From: Pterobdella sp. o SKG-2022
Taxonomy: Eukaryota; Annelida; Clitellata; Hirudinida; Piscicolidae
Assembly (NCBI GenBank): GCA_964035795.1
Contig: OZ038324.1
Span: 7,478,816 to 7,542,815 of the forward strand
DNA length: 64,000 nucleotides
Reading direction: 5' to 3'
Position 1 is the first letter of the stretch. Each line of letters opens with the position of its first letter. The translations under genes were made by a program, and so were the position numbers. The notes under the pieces are model-generated. The model did not search any database. It was not told where the DNA came from and was given only the letters and a program-made list of their open reading frames with translations. Shown piece after piece: positions 40,601 through 52,525 of the stretch.

Positions 40601-43600
40601 TGCCTCCCTGGTTGTGGCAAGGCCAGATGTTGATGGGCTTCATGAGGTTGGCAGGCTCGATGGCAGAGTCTAAACACATTTCATGTGTGCTGTCATTCCA
40701 TGGTCGAGGTTGTTTGTTGCGAACCTTTGTGGTGTGTTGGATGGTTGTTGTTGCAGTTTGGTGAGTGATTGTTGTGGTGGTTGAAGTAGGTGCTCATTGT
40801 TTTAGGCTATTCGTTGTTGAGTGACGTTGGTAGATTAGTTTTTTGCATCATGCATCATTCAAATTTGGAACAGACTTTTGATAAAACAAAGCTATAATAG
40901 CAAAAATCGTCCATTACAAACCCTTCTCTTATCACCACCCACCTCTCCTGAACAACGACTCTTGTTGGGCAAGAACTGTTGTGGATAAACGTTGTCGAGG
41001 TACCATTGGAAAGACTTGCATCCCAGACGCTCCCTCAGAGCCTTCCTTTCTGAAACATCACCAAAGTCTCCAAGGTTGTTGTTGATACGCTCATAATACG
41101 TGTACTTGTAATCGTCCATCCACACCTGGTGATTAAAGTTATCTTGACGGCTCCAAATAGTTAACAATCGGTTTGAATACAAAAATGTTATATGGAAACA
41201 TGTTATATATCGTTTTCTAAAGTACCTGAAACCAACCTCAGCCAATCGCACAGTGTTTTTGACAAGCACGTTGACACCTGTTCTCCACTTGTATGGACTG
41301 CGAGACCTGAAGATGTGGCCCACATGGGAACACACCACAATCTCCAACACCCCTCCACACATCCAGATCTTGAAAGACATCTCCAGGTTCTCAGCACCCC
41401 AGATGTCCATGCCTGGGTCATAGGCTCCCAAATGGTAAAAGAAGTCCCTGTCAATGCTGAACAAGCCTCCAGCCATTGTTGGGGATCTGGGTCAACAACA
41501 AGCAGGTATTTAAACATAAAATAACATTTAACGCATTGGTTCTTTTTGCAAAATTGTGTTGAAAGCAAATTAAGAAATGATGAAAACTACAGACCTGATG
41601 GGCTCTGCGACACTCTTTCTTCTCTTCACCTCCTCTGGAGGGATGGCATGCCAATTGAACTGCAGTCCCCAGTCAAACCCCCCAACAGATGTTGATCGGG
41701 CTGAAGTGTAATGGTAAGCCAGTGTTTGATCGCTGATGACATCAATGATGGGGGTGACCACGGTGTGCTTATCTCTCTTGATCCTGTCCAACAAGGGCTC
41801 CAACCAGCCTGGTGGAGAGTTGTAAAACTTGAAAATCGTATTTGGTTTTTTAGAAGAATACTTTTATTGACAGTTTACAAACCGGCAGTGGCTTCACAGT
41901 GGGAATCAAGGAAGGTGAGAACTTTGCCTTTAGCCACTTCTGCTCCCATCAACCTCGCCCTTATCAAGCCTTTCCTTTCTTTGCCTCTCAATATCACCAC
42001 CTTCATGATAGTTCTGAGTTAATGACTTCAAAAATATTTTTGTATATATTGCCATCCAATATAACTCAAAAAACTCAAGCCTACGTATAATAATAATTGC
42101 CGATAATAATCAAACGATATTAAATTCAAAGTAAATAATGGTAATAGATGATTAATATGAGATAAGATAAATTAGGCCAACATTTGTAGAAACCTTAGGT
42201 CATGAGCCTCACAATTAACTTTGATATAAAAATCATATAATTTGATGGTTTATATGTTAGCAAGGTTCACAACCAGATACAAAACCAAATCATTCATCAA
42301 CAATGAAGAGGATTTTAGTGCTCATTACTTATATCACTTTTAAACTAGATATTTGAAGTGATATGATTCACCTTTTTGAGCTTTTGCATGTATTCATCCA
42401 GTGGTTCTTTGAGAAAATCTGTCGATTTTTATTTGAACTTTTGAAAAAATTAAATAATTCGATTTGAAACAAGCAAATATCACAAATATAACATTAAAAT
42501 TGGAAAAGTATGTAAAACATACATGAACTGAAATTAAATATAAAAAATATTTTCAAAACATCCTTTTTTCTAAACGTACTCAAAATTTTACTGGTTCCTA
42601 GGTACATGGAAAATATACCTAGGAACTAGTAAAATTTTGAGTGCGTTTAGAAAAAAAAAACGTGTGAGAAGTGGATTCATGCGCGGTGTACTAGGTTAAA
42701 GAGGGTTTCTCGTAGGATGAATGAAAATTTTGAATGTAGGGTTTGTATGAATGGTGCAAAAATGGAATGTAAGAATGCTTCAAATGGTTGTTTAGGTGAG
42801 TTGGAGAGGATAAATAGTTAATGTTATTTAGGAGACAATGTGAAAGGTGGAAGAGGAAGTGAGCTAGCTGTTACAAGAAGGATCGGGCTGGGTTGGAAGG
42901 GATTCAACAGTGTGTCTTCTATGTTATGTGATAAAAGACACACATGGAATATTAAAGGACAAATTTATAGAACATGTGTGAGGCCTGTCATGACATATGG
43001 CTCGGAAACCTGGGTAGTAAGATCCGTTGAAGAAAGTATTTTGAGAAGAGAAGAAAAAAGAATGATGTGTGGTGTGCAGCTAGCTGATGGCGTGAGTACA
43101 AAAGAGTTGATAATTAGATTGGGGTTGGATAGTACGATCGTTGAAGTGGTGAGGCAAGGGAGTTTGAGATGGCTGGGTCATGTAATAAGGAAAGAGGATG
43201 ACGACTGTGCCAAACAGGCGTGGAGGTTTGAGGTTGTAGGTAGTAGAGGAAGGGGAAGGCCAATGTTAACCTGGAAAGGGGTGATGGAAAACCTTTGTCG
43301 TGGTCTTGGATTAGTTCTTGAAGATGGCTATGACAGGGTGAAATGGAGGGAGAGGATTAAGTCATAGAAAAAAGTCAGTGACCCCTTGGAAAAGGGAAAG
43401 ATGCTGACTATAATAAAATAATGATGATTCCTAGGTACACTTGGTGAAGTATAATAGCCTAAATCAAATTGATTATTAAAGGCGTTTTTTCTCAAAGTAT
43501 TAATTCAAAAAGAAAAAACTAGCTTACATTATCACTTGATAATGTAAGCTAGTCTTACGAAAAGCTTCGTTTTTTTAAATAAATACTTTGTGATTGTTGT

Positions 43601-45403
43601 CCTTACAACTTAGTGCACTTATTTGAGAAAAAACGCCTTTAATGATCAGCCTCAATAAAACTACTACTCCCACTAAGAATTGGCTAAAAAAACTTAATGA
43701 AAAATTGAATTCAAAAAGTTATTTAAGCTATAAATTCTCTAAAAAAACTTACAACAATTAAACAAAACTCACCCATCAATTACCCCATACACAAACCCCC
43801 CTTGTTTTCAAAATAAACCACCAACCCCGATCAGAGCAGTCATCCACAAGGATAATCTCCTTGATGAGTGAAGGTGGAGACCGATCGAGCACTGAATGCA
43901 CAGTTCTGAGTAGAGTGGACCACGCCTCATTGTGGAAGATTATGATGACGCTGGTGTCAGGAAGGGTGGTGATGTCGTAACTTTGGTCCTTGCATCTAGT
44001 GGTGTGGTGTGGGATTTTAATAACGATTGAAATAATGATAAAATAATGATAATAAAAGTAGTAAAACTTATGAGAATGATAGTTATGTTGAGCGTAAGTA
44101 CAGTGGGAATAGTATTGATAACATTTATTATCTAGTTATGATATGAAACTCCAAAGGTTATACTTATAAGGGTTTTTTACTTGATAACGTGAGTTCACTT
44201 TGAAAAATTCATACTATATATAAACCTCTATAAATTAGTATCTATTATGTTATTATTTCTACCATAGTTCCTCTCCAAATAAAATATATTAAATGATTGC
44301 TTTTAATGCTAACTCAGCATCTCGGATGTCTGGGATGGTTCGATGGTTCGATATGAGATCACTGGCAAACTGGTTAAAAGCATTATCCTCCCAGCCTTTT
44401 TTAAATACCTTCTTCTGTTCTTCATCCAGATCTTCCTCTTTCACATTCACTGGCGCACCTAGTTCTCCTGGTTATTCGATGTTTATTTTTAGTTGATATG
44501 TCAAATTATTTAAGTGAACAAAAAAATAAATATAAATATATATTTGTATGATTGATTTTTAAAAAATATCTATACATTGAGATTTTAACAGCATTATAAA
44601 TAACATAAAAATAGAAGTACCAAGGTTTTTTAAATTTTTAAAAAAATATAAAGCTTTATATAAAAAAATTCAAAATTTCCAAAGCTTGTTATTTTCAAAA
44701 ACTTTCAAAACTTTGTTAAGTATTTTATATAAAAAAGCACATAGTTTTAACCATGTGAAGCCCCTTCCAGTAAAGTTTCAGCCTCATTCTTCCATCGTGG
44801 TATAACTAAACCTTCTCTTATTAACTCTTCCAAATCTTGAGAATTCTATATAGATAGAGGTGAGTACCATTATAGTGGTATAAGTTTTATTGGTTTTCAG
44901 ACCACATAGTTATTATAAAAATACAAAAATGTTTTCTATAAAATGAAGAATTTATTGAAGAATTATAACTTTATAATTAAATTAATTTAATTACTGAAAT
45001 AATAAGTAAAATGAATTAAAAAATTACTCATAAAAATAGGTCATACCTCATCAGCACTATTGGAAATTGGATTTTTGTCTACTAAAGCTTCATAAAATTT
45101 TTTGAAACCTTCCTTTTGCTGCTTGTAAACTACAGAATTAACTAACTCATCTTCTCTCACTTGAATGATATGTTTATAGTATTATATTAAACAAGAACAA
45201 TGAGATCTTTTTTCAAGTTATAATCGGTGCTTACATTGATTTTGAATTTCTTGTTTGTTATCAGGTTGTCGTAGATTGGGTATGGCTACAAATACTATGC
45301 CGAAAAGCCAAAATAAGACGATTGAGAACAGACAAAAATAGATCCTTAAGGAGAAACGTCTACCAATCATTACTTGAGCAATCAGTTGTTTTACAGTTAA
45401 CAA
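37695..45403 (-). CDS. GALNT: Polypeptide N-acetylgalactosaminyltransferase (GT27, mucin-type O-glycosylation)
   Basis: A type II membrane protein: the first exon (from 45403; an in-frame Met 12 residues later is also possible) holds the signal anchor [20 protein letters not shown]. Later exons give the stem, [19 protein letters not shown] with [17 protein letters not shown] (about 44290-44470), [20 protein letters not shown] with [10 protein letters not shown] (about 43815-43990), [16 protein letters not shown] (about 42371-42420), [20 protein letters not shown] with the metal-binding FLDSHCE (about 41885-42005), [13 protein letters not shown] (about 41580-41812), and the Gal/GalNAc-T motif [20 protein letters not shown] (about 41240-41476). 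The ricin-like lectin domain follows (PCHNQGGNQ about 40590; [17 protein letters not shown] about 38750-38860; last exon about 37695-37850 ending WAMKCKN). It transfers GalNAc from UDP-GalNAc to Ser/Thr in the Golgi. Subfamily not assigned. Introns hold several retroelement fragments. Confidence 0.92.
37865..37950. mobile_element. SINE-tail-like fragment
   Basis: TTATTATTATTAAGATTTTTATAGCGCGCAG-type sequence with a second ATT tract on the right. The 'TTATAGCGC' plus (ATT)n arrangement resembles the tail region of the SINE at 51836-52010 and of widespread animal SINEs. It is short, so the call is tentative. Confidence 0.4.
38010..38415 (-). mobile_element. 5'-truncated LINE fragment (RT C-terminus) in a GALNT intron
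   Basis: The minus strand reads [70 protein letters not shown] and [20 protein letters not shown]: the typical C-terminal 'RLRR.D..MIR..C.I...LGL.D....LR..RLRWFGHVERS' block of a LINE reverse transcriptase. This family differs from the LINEs at 7.0-7.7 and 22.7-25.7 kb. The sequence following its stop (CCAAGGGTTGG-type tail) recurs at 53645-53705. Confidence 0.88.
39130..39640 (-). mobile_element. Decayed retroelement fragment with a PD-(D/E)XK-like segment
   Basis: The minus strand reads, across stops and shifts, [20 protein letters not shown] with [28 protein letters not shown] with [30 protein letters not shown], and finally a [19 protein letters not shown] end. This order (CxxC...H...C, then 'W.Y...P..V.EN..VKILWDF.IQTD..IEARRPDIVVV', then 'PVVVGALG') is the familiar C-terminus of a non-LTR element; the RRPEIVVI core resembles a restriction-like nuclease fold. 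At least two frame breaks show it is a relic. It lies in a GALNT intron, sense to the gene. Confidence 0.75.
40083..40135. repeat. (CTAT)n microsatellite
   Basis: Short CTAT tetranucleotide array in a GALNT intron. Confidence 0.85.
42564..42656. repeat. Inverted repeat at the 5' junction of a truncated LINE
   Basis: Arms 42564-42604 and 42615-42656 are near-perfect inverted copies of about 41 bases, including TAAACGTACTCAAAATTTTA and GGTTCCTAGGTA, with a 10-base loop. The right arm ends in a run of A and is followed at once by the truncated LINE. Confidence 0.9.
42661..43427 (+). mobile_element. 5'-truncated LINE copy, same family as 22715-25745
   Basis: The plus strand reads HARC.., [38 protein letters not shown], then [60 protein letters not shown] and [20 protein letters not shown], to a stop at about 43367. 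It is collinear with, and about 90% similar by eye to, the RFX-intron copy from the Cys/His cluster to the 3' end, including GTGACCCCTTGGAAAAGGGA and the TAATAAAATAATGATGAT tail. It starts mid-cluster, so it is 5' truncated. It is antisense to GALNT. A 12-base direct repeat (TTCCTAGGTACA at 42595 and 43428) brackets it. Confidence 0.93.
43472..43646. mobile_element. MITE-like element with 25-bp terminal inverted repeats
   Basis: The ends ATTATTAAAGGCG..TTTTTTCTCAAA and its complement TTTGAGAAAAAACGCCTTTAATGAT are near-perfect inverted repeats of about 25 bases. The middle holds a second palindrome (CTAGCTTACATTATCA and its complement) and the CTTACGAAAAGCTTCG core shared with the palindromes at 3.6, 11.9 and 52.3 kb. 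175 bp, no ORF, in a GALNT intron: a classic MITE layout. Confidence 0.75.
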
Positions 45404-45814
45404 AACTTAAATAAAATTGACTCCTAAATTTGTCCAAAATTGTTGATGAAAATTTTCACACGTCACTTAGACGCTTTATAATTGTTTTTTATAATATTTA
45501 TTGTTAATAAAACGTCGTTGAAATTTTATATAACTAGAATAAAAAAGAAAGATGCATTATGGTTCAAATTATCTAGCGATCTAACGAGTAAAACTAACGG
45601 CTGCGCCCTTTAAAATAATGTAATTTATATTGATTATAAAGATGTTCACGTATTCTTTATTGATCCACACTTAGAATTTTATTGAATTGTAAAATCGTTA
45701 CTTTAATTTAAATTAAAAATATACAAATGCTCACTTAAAAATCTTAGAGATGCGTAGTCAAATAAAAGATAAGAACGATTAAAGTACATATATTTTAACT
45801 AATCACATAAGCTA

Positions 45815-47030
45815 CTACGAATAGAGATCCCAAAAAGATAAGACAGGTGACTGAGAAGAGATACAGAGATGATTATTAAATGGAAGAAAGATAATATCAT
45901 AAAGAGAGTCATTATGATAACTTATACAAACTAAATATTTGAGTTTTTTACTTCCAAACATGTGCACCCTTCCATCAAAATCACCCACAGCCACCAAACG
46001 ACCATCTTCTCTCACTTTTATCACACTTATCCCCACTCCAAGTTCAACCTTTTTTTCTTCAATTATTTTCAAACCATTGTCTTCCTCTTCTATTTTCCAC
46101 AGTTCTAAACTTCCATCAGCACATCCACTATATCCTTTATCATCATATACATCTACAGCCATTGCATTAGCTTGTTTTTTATAAGTTTGCATCTTTTTGT
46201 AAATCTGCCATTTTCTGTCTAATTATAATAAAAAATTTTTATTTAAATATTTTGAATAATTAGGTGTGGTATATTCTTGTTAGGCTCAATAGATAGTAAA
46301 ACTTATCACACCATCTTTAGAAGCACTCAATAACAGTTTCTGTAACACAATGATCCCTCCATCATGCACTGACACCACTAACAAATTATTAGATCTACTT
46401 TGAAGAACTGTGTGCAAAGTTAAACCACATTGTGGTATTGTGAAGTTGAGAAAGGAGATAGGTGAAATGCTGGATTGGGAGACGTGGAATAACTCAAGAC
46501 AAGGTGTATCATTATGATTGGCTAGAATAACAGCAAATTGATCATATGTGGCTTCAGTAAGATTTTTCATGCCACAAAATGAGCCCTTACAAAAATTGGA
46601 TTCCAAACAAGAAACAACACCTAGAGTTTTAAAAAATAAGTGAGCTATTAAATTTAAAAACAGTTTCATTAATGTCGTTAAAAGAAAAAATAATCTAACA
46701 TTTTTTTTCCCAAATTCCATCTAAAGTAACATTCCACAAAATAAGTTTACCATCTCTTCCATGTGAAATTATCCCCATAAAAATATTTCCATTGATTTCT
46801 TTGTTACCATTGTTTGGTTTATCTGTACAAACCACACTTACACTCAAAACAGCTTCAAAATGTGCTTTTTTAATGTAGTGTTTTACTCGCATAGATTCGA
46901 TGTTCCATATACTTAAACCACCCTCACATCCACCCGCTATAATCCAATTTTCTGAGTTTTTCTTTGCATTACAGACGCACCTTGTTGCCTCTTGAAAGCC
47001 TGAAAACAGATAAGCTGGAGCAACTTCCAT
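45815..47030 (-). CDS. GNB1L: GNB1L/Asa1-like WD-repeat protein
   Basis: Three main exons (about 46700-47030, 46297-46630 and 45815-46185). WD-type segments are GGCEGGLSIWNIES, MGIISHGRDGKLILWNVTLD, GYSGCADGSLELWKIEE, LVAVGDFDGRVHMFGSKKLK and a final VLSFWDLYS stop. Human GNB1L shares 'SQGRDLKLCLWDLAEG', 'VCLESVGFC' (here VSCLESNFCKGSFCGMKN), 'IRVFHWRTMQPLAVLAFHS' and the terminal 'ISLWSLYPRA', in the same order. The fold is a single seven-bladed propeller. Yeast Asa1 is an ASTRA-complex subunit and the human protein is linked to PIKK stability. Exact exon ends in the middle were not fixed. GALNT starts about 410 bp downstream on the same strand. Confidence 0.75.
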
Positions 47031-47717
47031 TCATAACAACATATTGAACTTTCAGCATAAACGCATGCAAGTAGGTAGCGTTAATCGGTTTCCATCAAGT
47101 TGGAATGTTTAAAAATTGACGCATCTCAAGAGATTAAAGAGCTTAATTAGATCAAATACATTTATTCACTACCCTCACTTATTGATAGTTTTAATTACTT
47201 TTGAAAATTTTAATTTGAACATTTAAATATTTATATTGATTTTTTGAAAATTCAAGTAATGAATACTTTATAAACTTTATTGTGCAAAATTTGAAAAAAT
47301 AAAATAGATTAAAAAACTTAAATATACGAATCTTGTGAAAAATAAAACTACATTATTATTCAGTCAAGGGTAGTGACTCGTTACTTTCACTTAAAAACTT
47401 TTCTTCAACCTGTAGTTCCGTACAGAGAATTGTTTAATAACTTAGAAAAGTGAAATTGATGAAGAACAAAATATTTAAACTTTTTAGAAAAATTTTAATT
47501 AAAATCAATCTCAACTTAAGAGAATATCATTCAAAAACCTCTTTGAACTCCAAACTGTCAAGAAAAAATGAGAAAGGCCTTGAAGGGCTTTCGTGCAGAG
47601 ATGGCTCTAACCTGTTTGGATGCATTAAGACCAGCACTTTTTATAACTTGTTTCGTATGTGATTGTTTTGAAAACTAGCATGATTTAACAAGAAATTAAA
47701 AAAAATAATTAAAAAAC

Positions 47718-50399
47718 CTTTTAGCGACGATGATGTGATCTAGAGCTCGTACTTTTTTACCATTAATCTGTCAATTTATACAATATTGAAACATTCATTT
47801 TTGATCTTATGGGGCTTATTAAAAAATTCATTATATTTCAATAAAATGAACCTTAAGATAAATATTAGCCATGAGTTTGTGATAGCGGGGGGCTTCCTTC
47901 TTAGGAGGGTGCTCCTTTAAACTTTATTATGGTATTCTTATATTATTCTCCAAACAATCTAAACTTTTTATATTACCCTTAAAACAACCCAACATTTCTT
48001 AACACACACATATTAAAACACAAACACACAAGTTGATGGCCTCCTGGTTTCCATCTATCTTCTGGATGACTTCAGCAAGCAACTCTATCACATCCATGTT
48101 GTCCGACTCTAACTCCAATGCTTTCCTTAGCAGGATTTGCGCCTGAGAATACTGCTCAGAGATAACGTAGTTATTAACGTTTATTGTTATAATAAACATT
48201 CATAAAACATTAATTTAACAATTTCAACACAAAGCATGCAAATGATTTAATACGATAGATAAATGCTAATAAAAGATTGATACTAACGCATTGATAACTG
48301 TACTTCTTGTCTTTCAAGAGAATTGAAGCGTGTAACTGTTGTGATAAATGTATGAATATATCTATTTATTCATCTAAATAATTATCATCTATCTATCTAC
48401 TTACCCACTTATCTATCTATCCATATTATGATGAAGTTAATAAGTATATCTATCTATGGATTAGCTACCTAATCATCCACCCACCACATAAGCCCTAGCA
48501 GAAGGATAGTGTTGTTCATAGTCTAACGCCACTCCTTCAGCCTCGTGCTCACGACCAGTGATCCAGTAAATAACTGATATGACTAAGTGATTGTTAAAAT
48601 GATTGAGTAGAATTAATTATAAAGCGTTCATCAATATTTATTTTTATCATCATTGATACAAAGAAAGCAAGTAAAACAGCACTTATCGCCTTTTTAAACA
48701 TCAGCGGTATAAATAAATCAAACACAATAAAATTTGTTTTTAATTTTTTAAACCAGTTTAGGACGATTGCATGATCTAATTACTTATTCACTAGTCTCAA
48801 TTTGCTATTACTACTTTCTAACAAAGATCACAATCATTGACCACCACCTTCATATCGTTACCCATAAAAAAAGCATAAACATACAATAGTATGGCTCGAT
48901 GCGGTGGGGGCATGCTTGTATTGCGAGCCTCAGATGCACGAGTGCTTGCGAGTACTCCGTCTGCGCATTTAAAGCTATGCCCGCTAACAAAAGCGCTTCA
49001 AAACACTGAGATTCGATCTGTAACGCCTGTGTGTGTAAAACATACAGCTGGTAAAAAACAGTGAAAAAAAAATTGTTTGACTATGATTCTTAATATATTA
49101 ACAAGAGAGTGACAAACGAAGGATGTTAAACAGCAACCTTTTGAGCGAAGAAGCAGGCTTTATTGGGTTGGTTGAAGGAAAGGTTGAAGTATCCGTTGAT
49201 GATCCATGGCTCCACAGCTGTCTCAGGAAACATAGAACTCTTCATCGCTAAACTGAAGGCAGGTTGTGGTCTCAATGTTGTGCGATTGAAGACATTTTCA
49301 TTTATGCACACCAACACTCAAACACGCAAAGAAAAAACACCAACAGACAAACCAACGTTTCGAGGGCAGGGTGGTTGAAATGGAAGAGAAGGAATGCATA
49401 GGTATCGAGGTGGTTGTACTGTAGGGAGTTGCCGTCCCTCACCTTCGTTGTAGTAATTTATCTCATTAAGCCCTAGTGCTATCATCAATAGCCTTATTAC
49501 CACGATTTATACATCAAAAAATATATAAGTATAAAAATATTATATTCTTTCTCCGTTCACAAAAAACAATATTCTCAAAAAAAGCACCAATTTGAAAATT
49601 CCCAGAGCCTTGTGGAACTGGCCAGCCACGGCATAGAAGTACGCAGCCTCAGCCATCAGAAGGGGGTTGGAGATTGTAAAGGCCTTCGTGTGCAGCTTCT
49701 CAGCTCCCTTCATATAATCCTTGTTGCCTTCAGTCAGACACTGTGCTTCCACCAAGGTGTTTATACTGGGTAGTATGTGGTGGGTTGGACAGTTTATGGC
49801 ATAATTAAAAATTTAAATGGGTATCATTATCATTTTTTATCGTCTTTATAGACCCATCTTTAAGGGATATAAACTAAGAAAAATTCTAAAATATATGAAC
49901 CAATAATATTGAAAATAGAAACACGTGATGCAATACACCAACCAATCAAACACTTCGCAATCAGGAGATAATCGGCCTTCAATCATCTTCAGAACATCTT
50001 TTCCTTTTCCCCCTAATATCGTTTATTGATCAGTTTCATGGTTTTAATTATTGGCGACTAAACAAGCAAATCGCATGTGCTGAAAACTTTTTTGGCTTTT
50101 TAGTAAAGACTAAAGACTTCAACCAAACAATAAACAACACAACTAATAACCTCCAAAACGTTTCTCATATCATTCAGTGTGAAACCACCGTGAAACATTT
50201 AAATTTGTAATTTTCAACTTCATCTCACAGAATAATGAAAAAAATAAGTCGCAAAAATGAAAACCTACCTATGGAAAGGTAAGCTTTGATGGCGCTGTAA
50301 GACAGTGGATTTTGTTGTATCACTTCCTTATATAACTGCATCGCCATTGTTTTGTTGCCTTTGTTCTGCGTGTCGTTGCGTATGTGTTCATACGTGTTT

Positions 50400-50445
<46 letters not shown>

Positions 50446-52525
50446 CTGATACTTTTCTTCAAGCCGGGAACGCCCAGTAACTGGGGTTGACAGCAGTCGG
50501 CCTAGATTATTGATACTACAATAGAGTAATGTATAAAAAAGGCTATTTAATTTGGAACGAATTTTTATAAACTGCCAGTCCGAGCTAACTTTTTTGTTTC
50601 TAATTTATCTTGCTATAAAATTAAAGCTTAAATCTACCTACGTGTACAGACTGATGCAGGCTTGTTTTCTTGCTTGCCCGGTGTCAATAATTACTGACAT
50701 CAACATTTTTAACTCACATTAACATTTTAAGAGATATAACTCACTCATTATTTTATAAAATTTAACTATTATACGTTTTATAAAATTTAACTATTATACG
50801 TTTATTTTTTAGATTAATCTTCACTTTTGATAGACTTGTTAATTGGACAAGATAGGTTCAGAATTTCTTGCTATTTGAATCAATTTTTTAAAGGGTGCAT
50901 CCAGTTTTCAAAGTATTTTGGGGGTTGCCTTATTAAAACTGAATTATTTATATGAAAAAATCATTTGAATCCTTAGAAACTGAAAAATTGTAGTAGGGAT
51001 AGAAATAAATTATGAAACTAAAAAAAAAATTTCAAAAAAATAAACATTTAGTATTGAGGTGGCTTCAAAGCAGTTGCACTAAAGTGACACTGAGCATTCC
51101 TACTTACAATATTCGTCAACTTTTATATGATAGTGCATGATACAACTTAAAATAAGGATTGTGCCAATAATAATATAAATTCTTCACTAACTTTGACTGT
51201 GAGATCAGCTAGAGCAAACTTGATAGCAACTGTCATTGATTTTGCTGGAATTCCTTCCAACTAAAATATCAATGTTATAACAATTTTATACAAAATAATT
51301 GATTATTTATAATTTTGTGCTATAGTATAATGATTCCCAACATAGCATATGTTGTTATATTAACACATATCACTATACTATATTGTTATAATAGCAGCAA
51401 TATCATTACAACAGTAGATATATCCTTATAATAGTGGAAAACATACAGCTTCAAGAGCTTCCTTGTACATCTGTAGCTTCATGTAGCACTGATATTGTCT
51501 GTATCTCAGATCCGACTCTGATTGCAAATCCTTTTTAATTATTTTTTATTGTTAGTTATTCTTTTGCTTATAAGGGTTTTTGATGGAATGGGAATGAATT
51601 TCATTTGAAATATCTATCTATGGGTTTTTAACTTGAAACAATGTTTGAATGATTAATTTAATAATCTTACTGTATTCTTCATTTTTCTACCTTTTAGCAT
51701 GAATCTCAATTGTAAAGCACTTTGAAAGAGTTTCTGCAAGATAGAGATTCTATAGCCATTTATGTTAAATTTTGTCAAAATTTAATTATTATAAAAAACT
51801 GTATATTTTTTGCATGTATTCATTTGAATAATGTAATGCGGTATTTATAAAGCGCTTTTCCTTATAGATCAAAGCGCTTGCTACAAATTTAATGTGGCGA
51901 AAACACACTGTGGAACAAGTGCTAATTATCAACCCACGTGGGAGCAAACCCGGTGTCTTTAGATAATTAGTCTAATGCTCAACCATTAAGCTGTAGGGGC
52001 CGAATAGTGTTGTAAAATTATAAAATTATCTTGAACAGGCAATTTTAAATAATGAAAATGTTGAAAAATTTAATTTTTACTGCTGCAGAATGATATTCTT
52101 GAGTTTGGTAATGGGCTTCTGCTTGATAGTATGTAACTGGGTAACGAGCATTTACACTAAAGTCATCTTTGAGAGCTTTTGAAGATAGAAAACATGAAGC
52201 CTAACAATAAAATGAAAAATAAGCTGATTGAACTTGACTGTTGATAATACTTATAATTCTTTGAGCTGAACATAAATATTCAAATAAAAACAATTGTTAG
52301 AGTTTATTTTATTCCACAAAGCTTTTTGTAAAATGACCTTAAATTATCAAGTGGAGGAACAAATATTTTACAAAAAGCTTTGTGGAATAAAATGAACTCT
52401 AAAAAATGTTTTCATTTGAATATATAAGTTATAAATTTTCCAAAATTAATTATTCTTCTAACCAAAAGTTTAACATCTTCAAAAAGTTCTGAATCAAAAA
52501 GATTTTTGACATCGTCAACAATCAT
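47718..52525 (-). CDS. ANAPC7: Anaphase-promoting complex subunit 7 (TPR protein)
   Basis: About a dozen exons. Exon 1 (52463-52525) reads MIVDDVKNLFDSELFEDVKL, like the APC7 N-terminus 'MNVIDHVRDMAAAGLHSNVRLL'. Then PVTYYQAEAHYQTQEYHSAA (about 52090-52200), LRYRQYQCYMKLQMYKEALE (about 51450-51530), LEGIPAKSMTVAIKFALADL (about 51185-51260; human LDGIPSRQRTPKINMMLANL), MAMQLYKEVIQQNPLSYSAI (about 50270-50360), EAQCLTEGNKDYMKGAEKLH with MAEAAYFYAVAGQFHKALGI (about 49600-49755), EPWIINGYFNLSFNQPNKAC (about 49140-49215), ILLRKALELESDNMDVIELL with AEVIQKIDGNQEAIN (about 48030-48155), RYHKLMANIYLK (47852 up) and INGKKVRALDHIIVAKR (47718-47767). Tetratricopeptide helices throughout. APC7 is a TPR-arm subunit of the APC/C ubiquitin ligase. 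A further short 3' exon or two down to about 47531 is possible. It is divergent from DHX15. Confidence 0.85.
48355..48480. repeat. (TCTA)-type imperfect microsatellite
   Basis: Scattered TCTA/TATC units in an APC7 intron. Confidence 0.6.
50403..50444. repeat. (GT)n microsatellite upstream of an APC7 acceptor
   Basis: About 21 GT units. On the minus strand it is a (CA)n tract in the intron just upstream of the APC7 exon that starts NKGNKTMAMQLYKEV. Confidence 0.95.
51836..52010 (-). mobile_element. tRNA-derived SINE
   Basis: Read on the minus strand it starts GGCCCCTACAGCTTAATGGT TGAGC (A-box-like), then ACACCGGGTTTGCTCC (B-box-like), then a tRNA-unrelated body and a tail with AAAAGCGCTTTATAAATACC. 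An internal RNA polymerase III promoter layout with an 'AAAGCGCTTTATAAA' tail domain is typical of animal SINEs. It sits in an APC7 intron. The B box has drifted, so it is probably inactive. Confidence 0.7.
52276..52423. mobile_element. Palindromic MITE-like element, family A copy 2
   Basis: Arms begin ATATTCAAATAAAAAC on the left and end GTTTTCATTTGAATAT on the right; inner arms hold TTAGAGTTTATTTTATTCCA and CAAAGCTTTTTGTAAAAT, with TTAAATTATCAAG in the centre. Same architecture and about 85% similar by eye to 3629-3738. It sits in the first APC7 intron. Confidence 0.75.

Noticed and set aside
47450..47662. 70-codon Lys-rich plus-strand ORF
   Set aside because: No family resemblance, and it overlaps the likely 3' end of APC7 on the other strand; composition fits AT-rich noise.
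51950..52010. A functional tRNA gene on the minus strand
   Set aside because: The B box has drifted and no cloverleaf acceptor or anticodon arm can be formed; it fits a SINE head.
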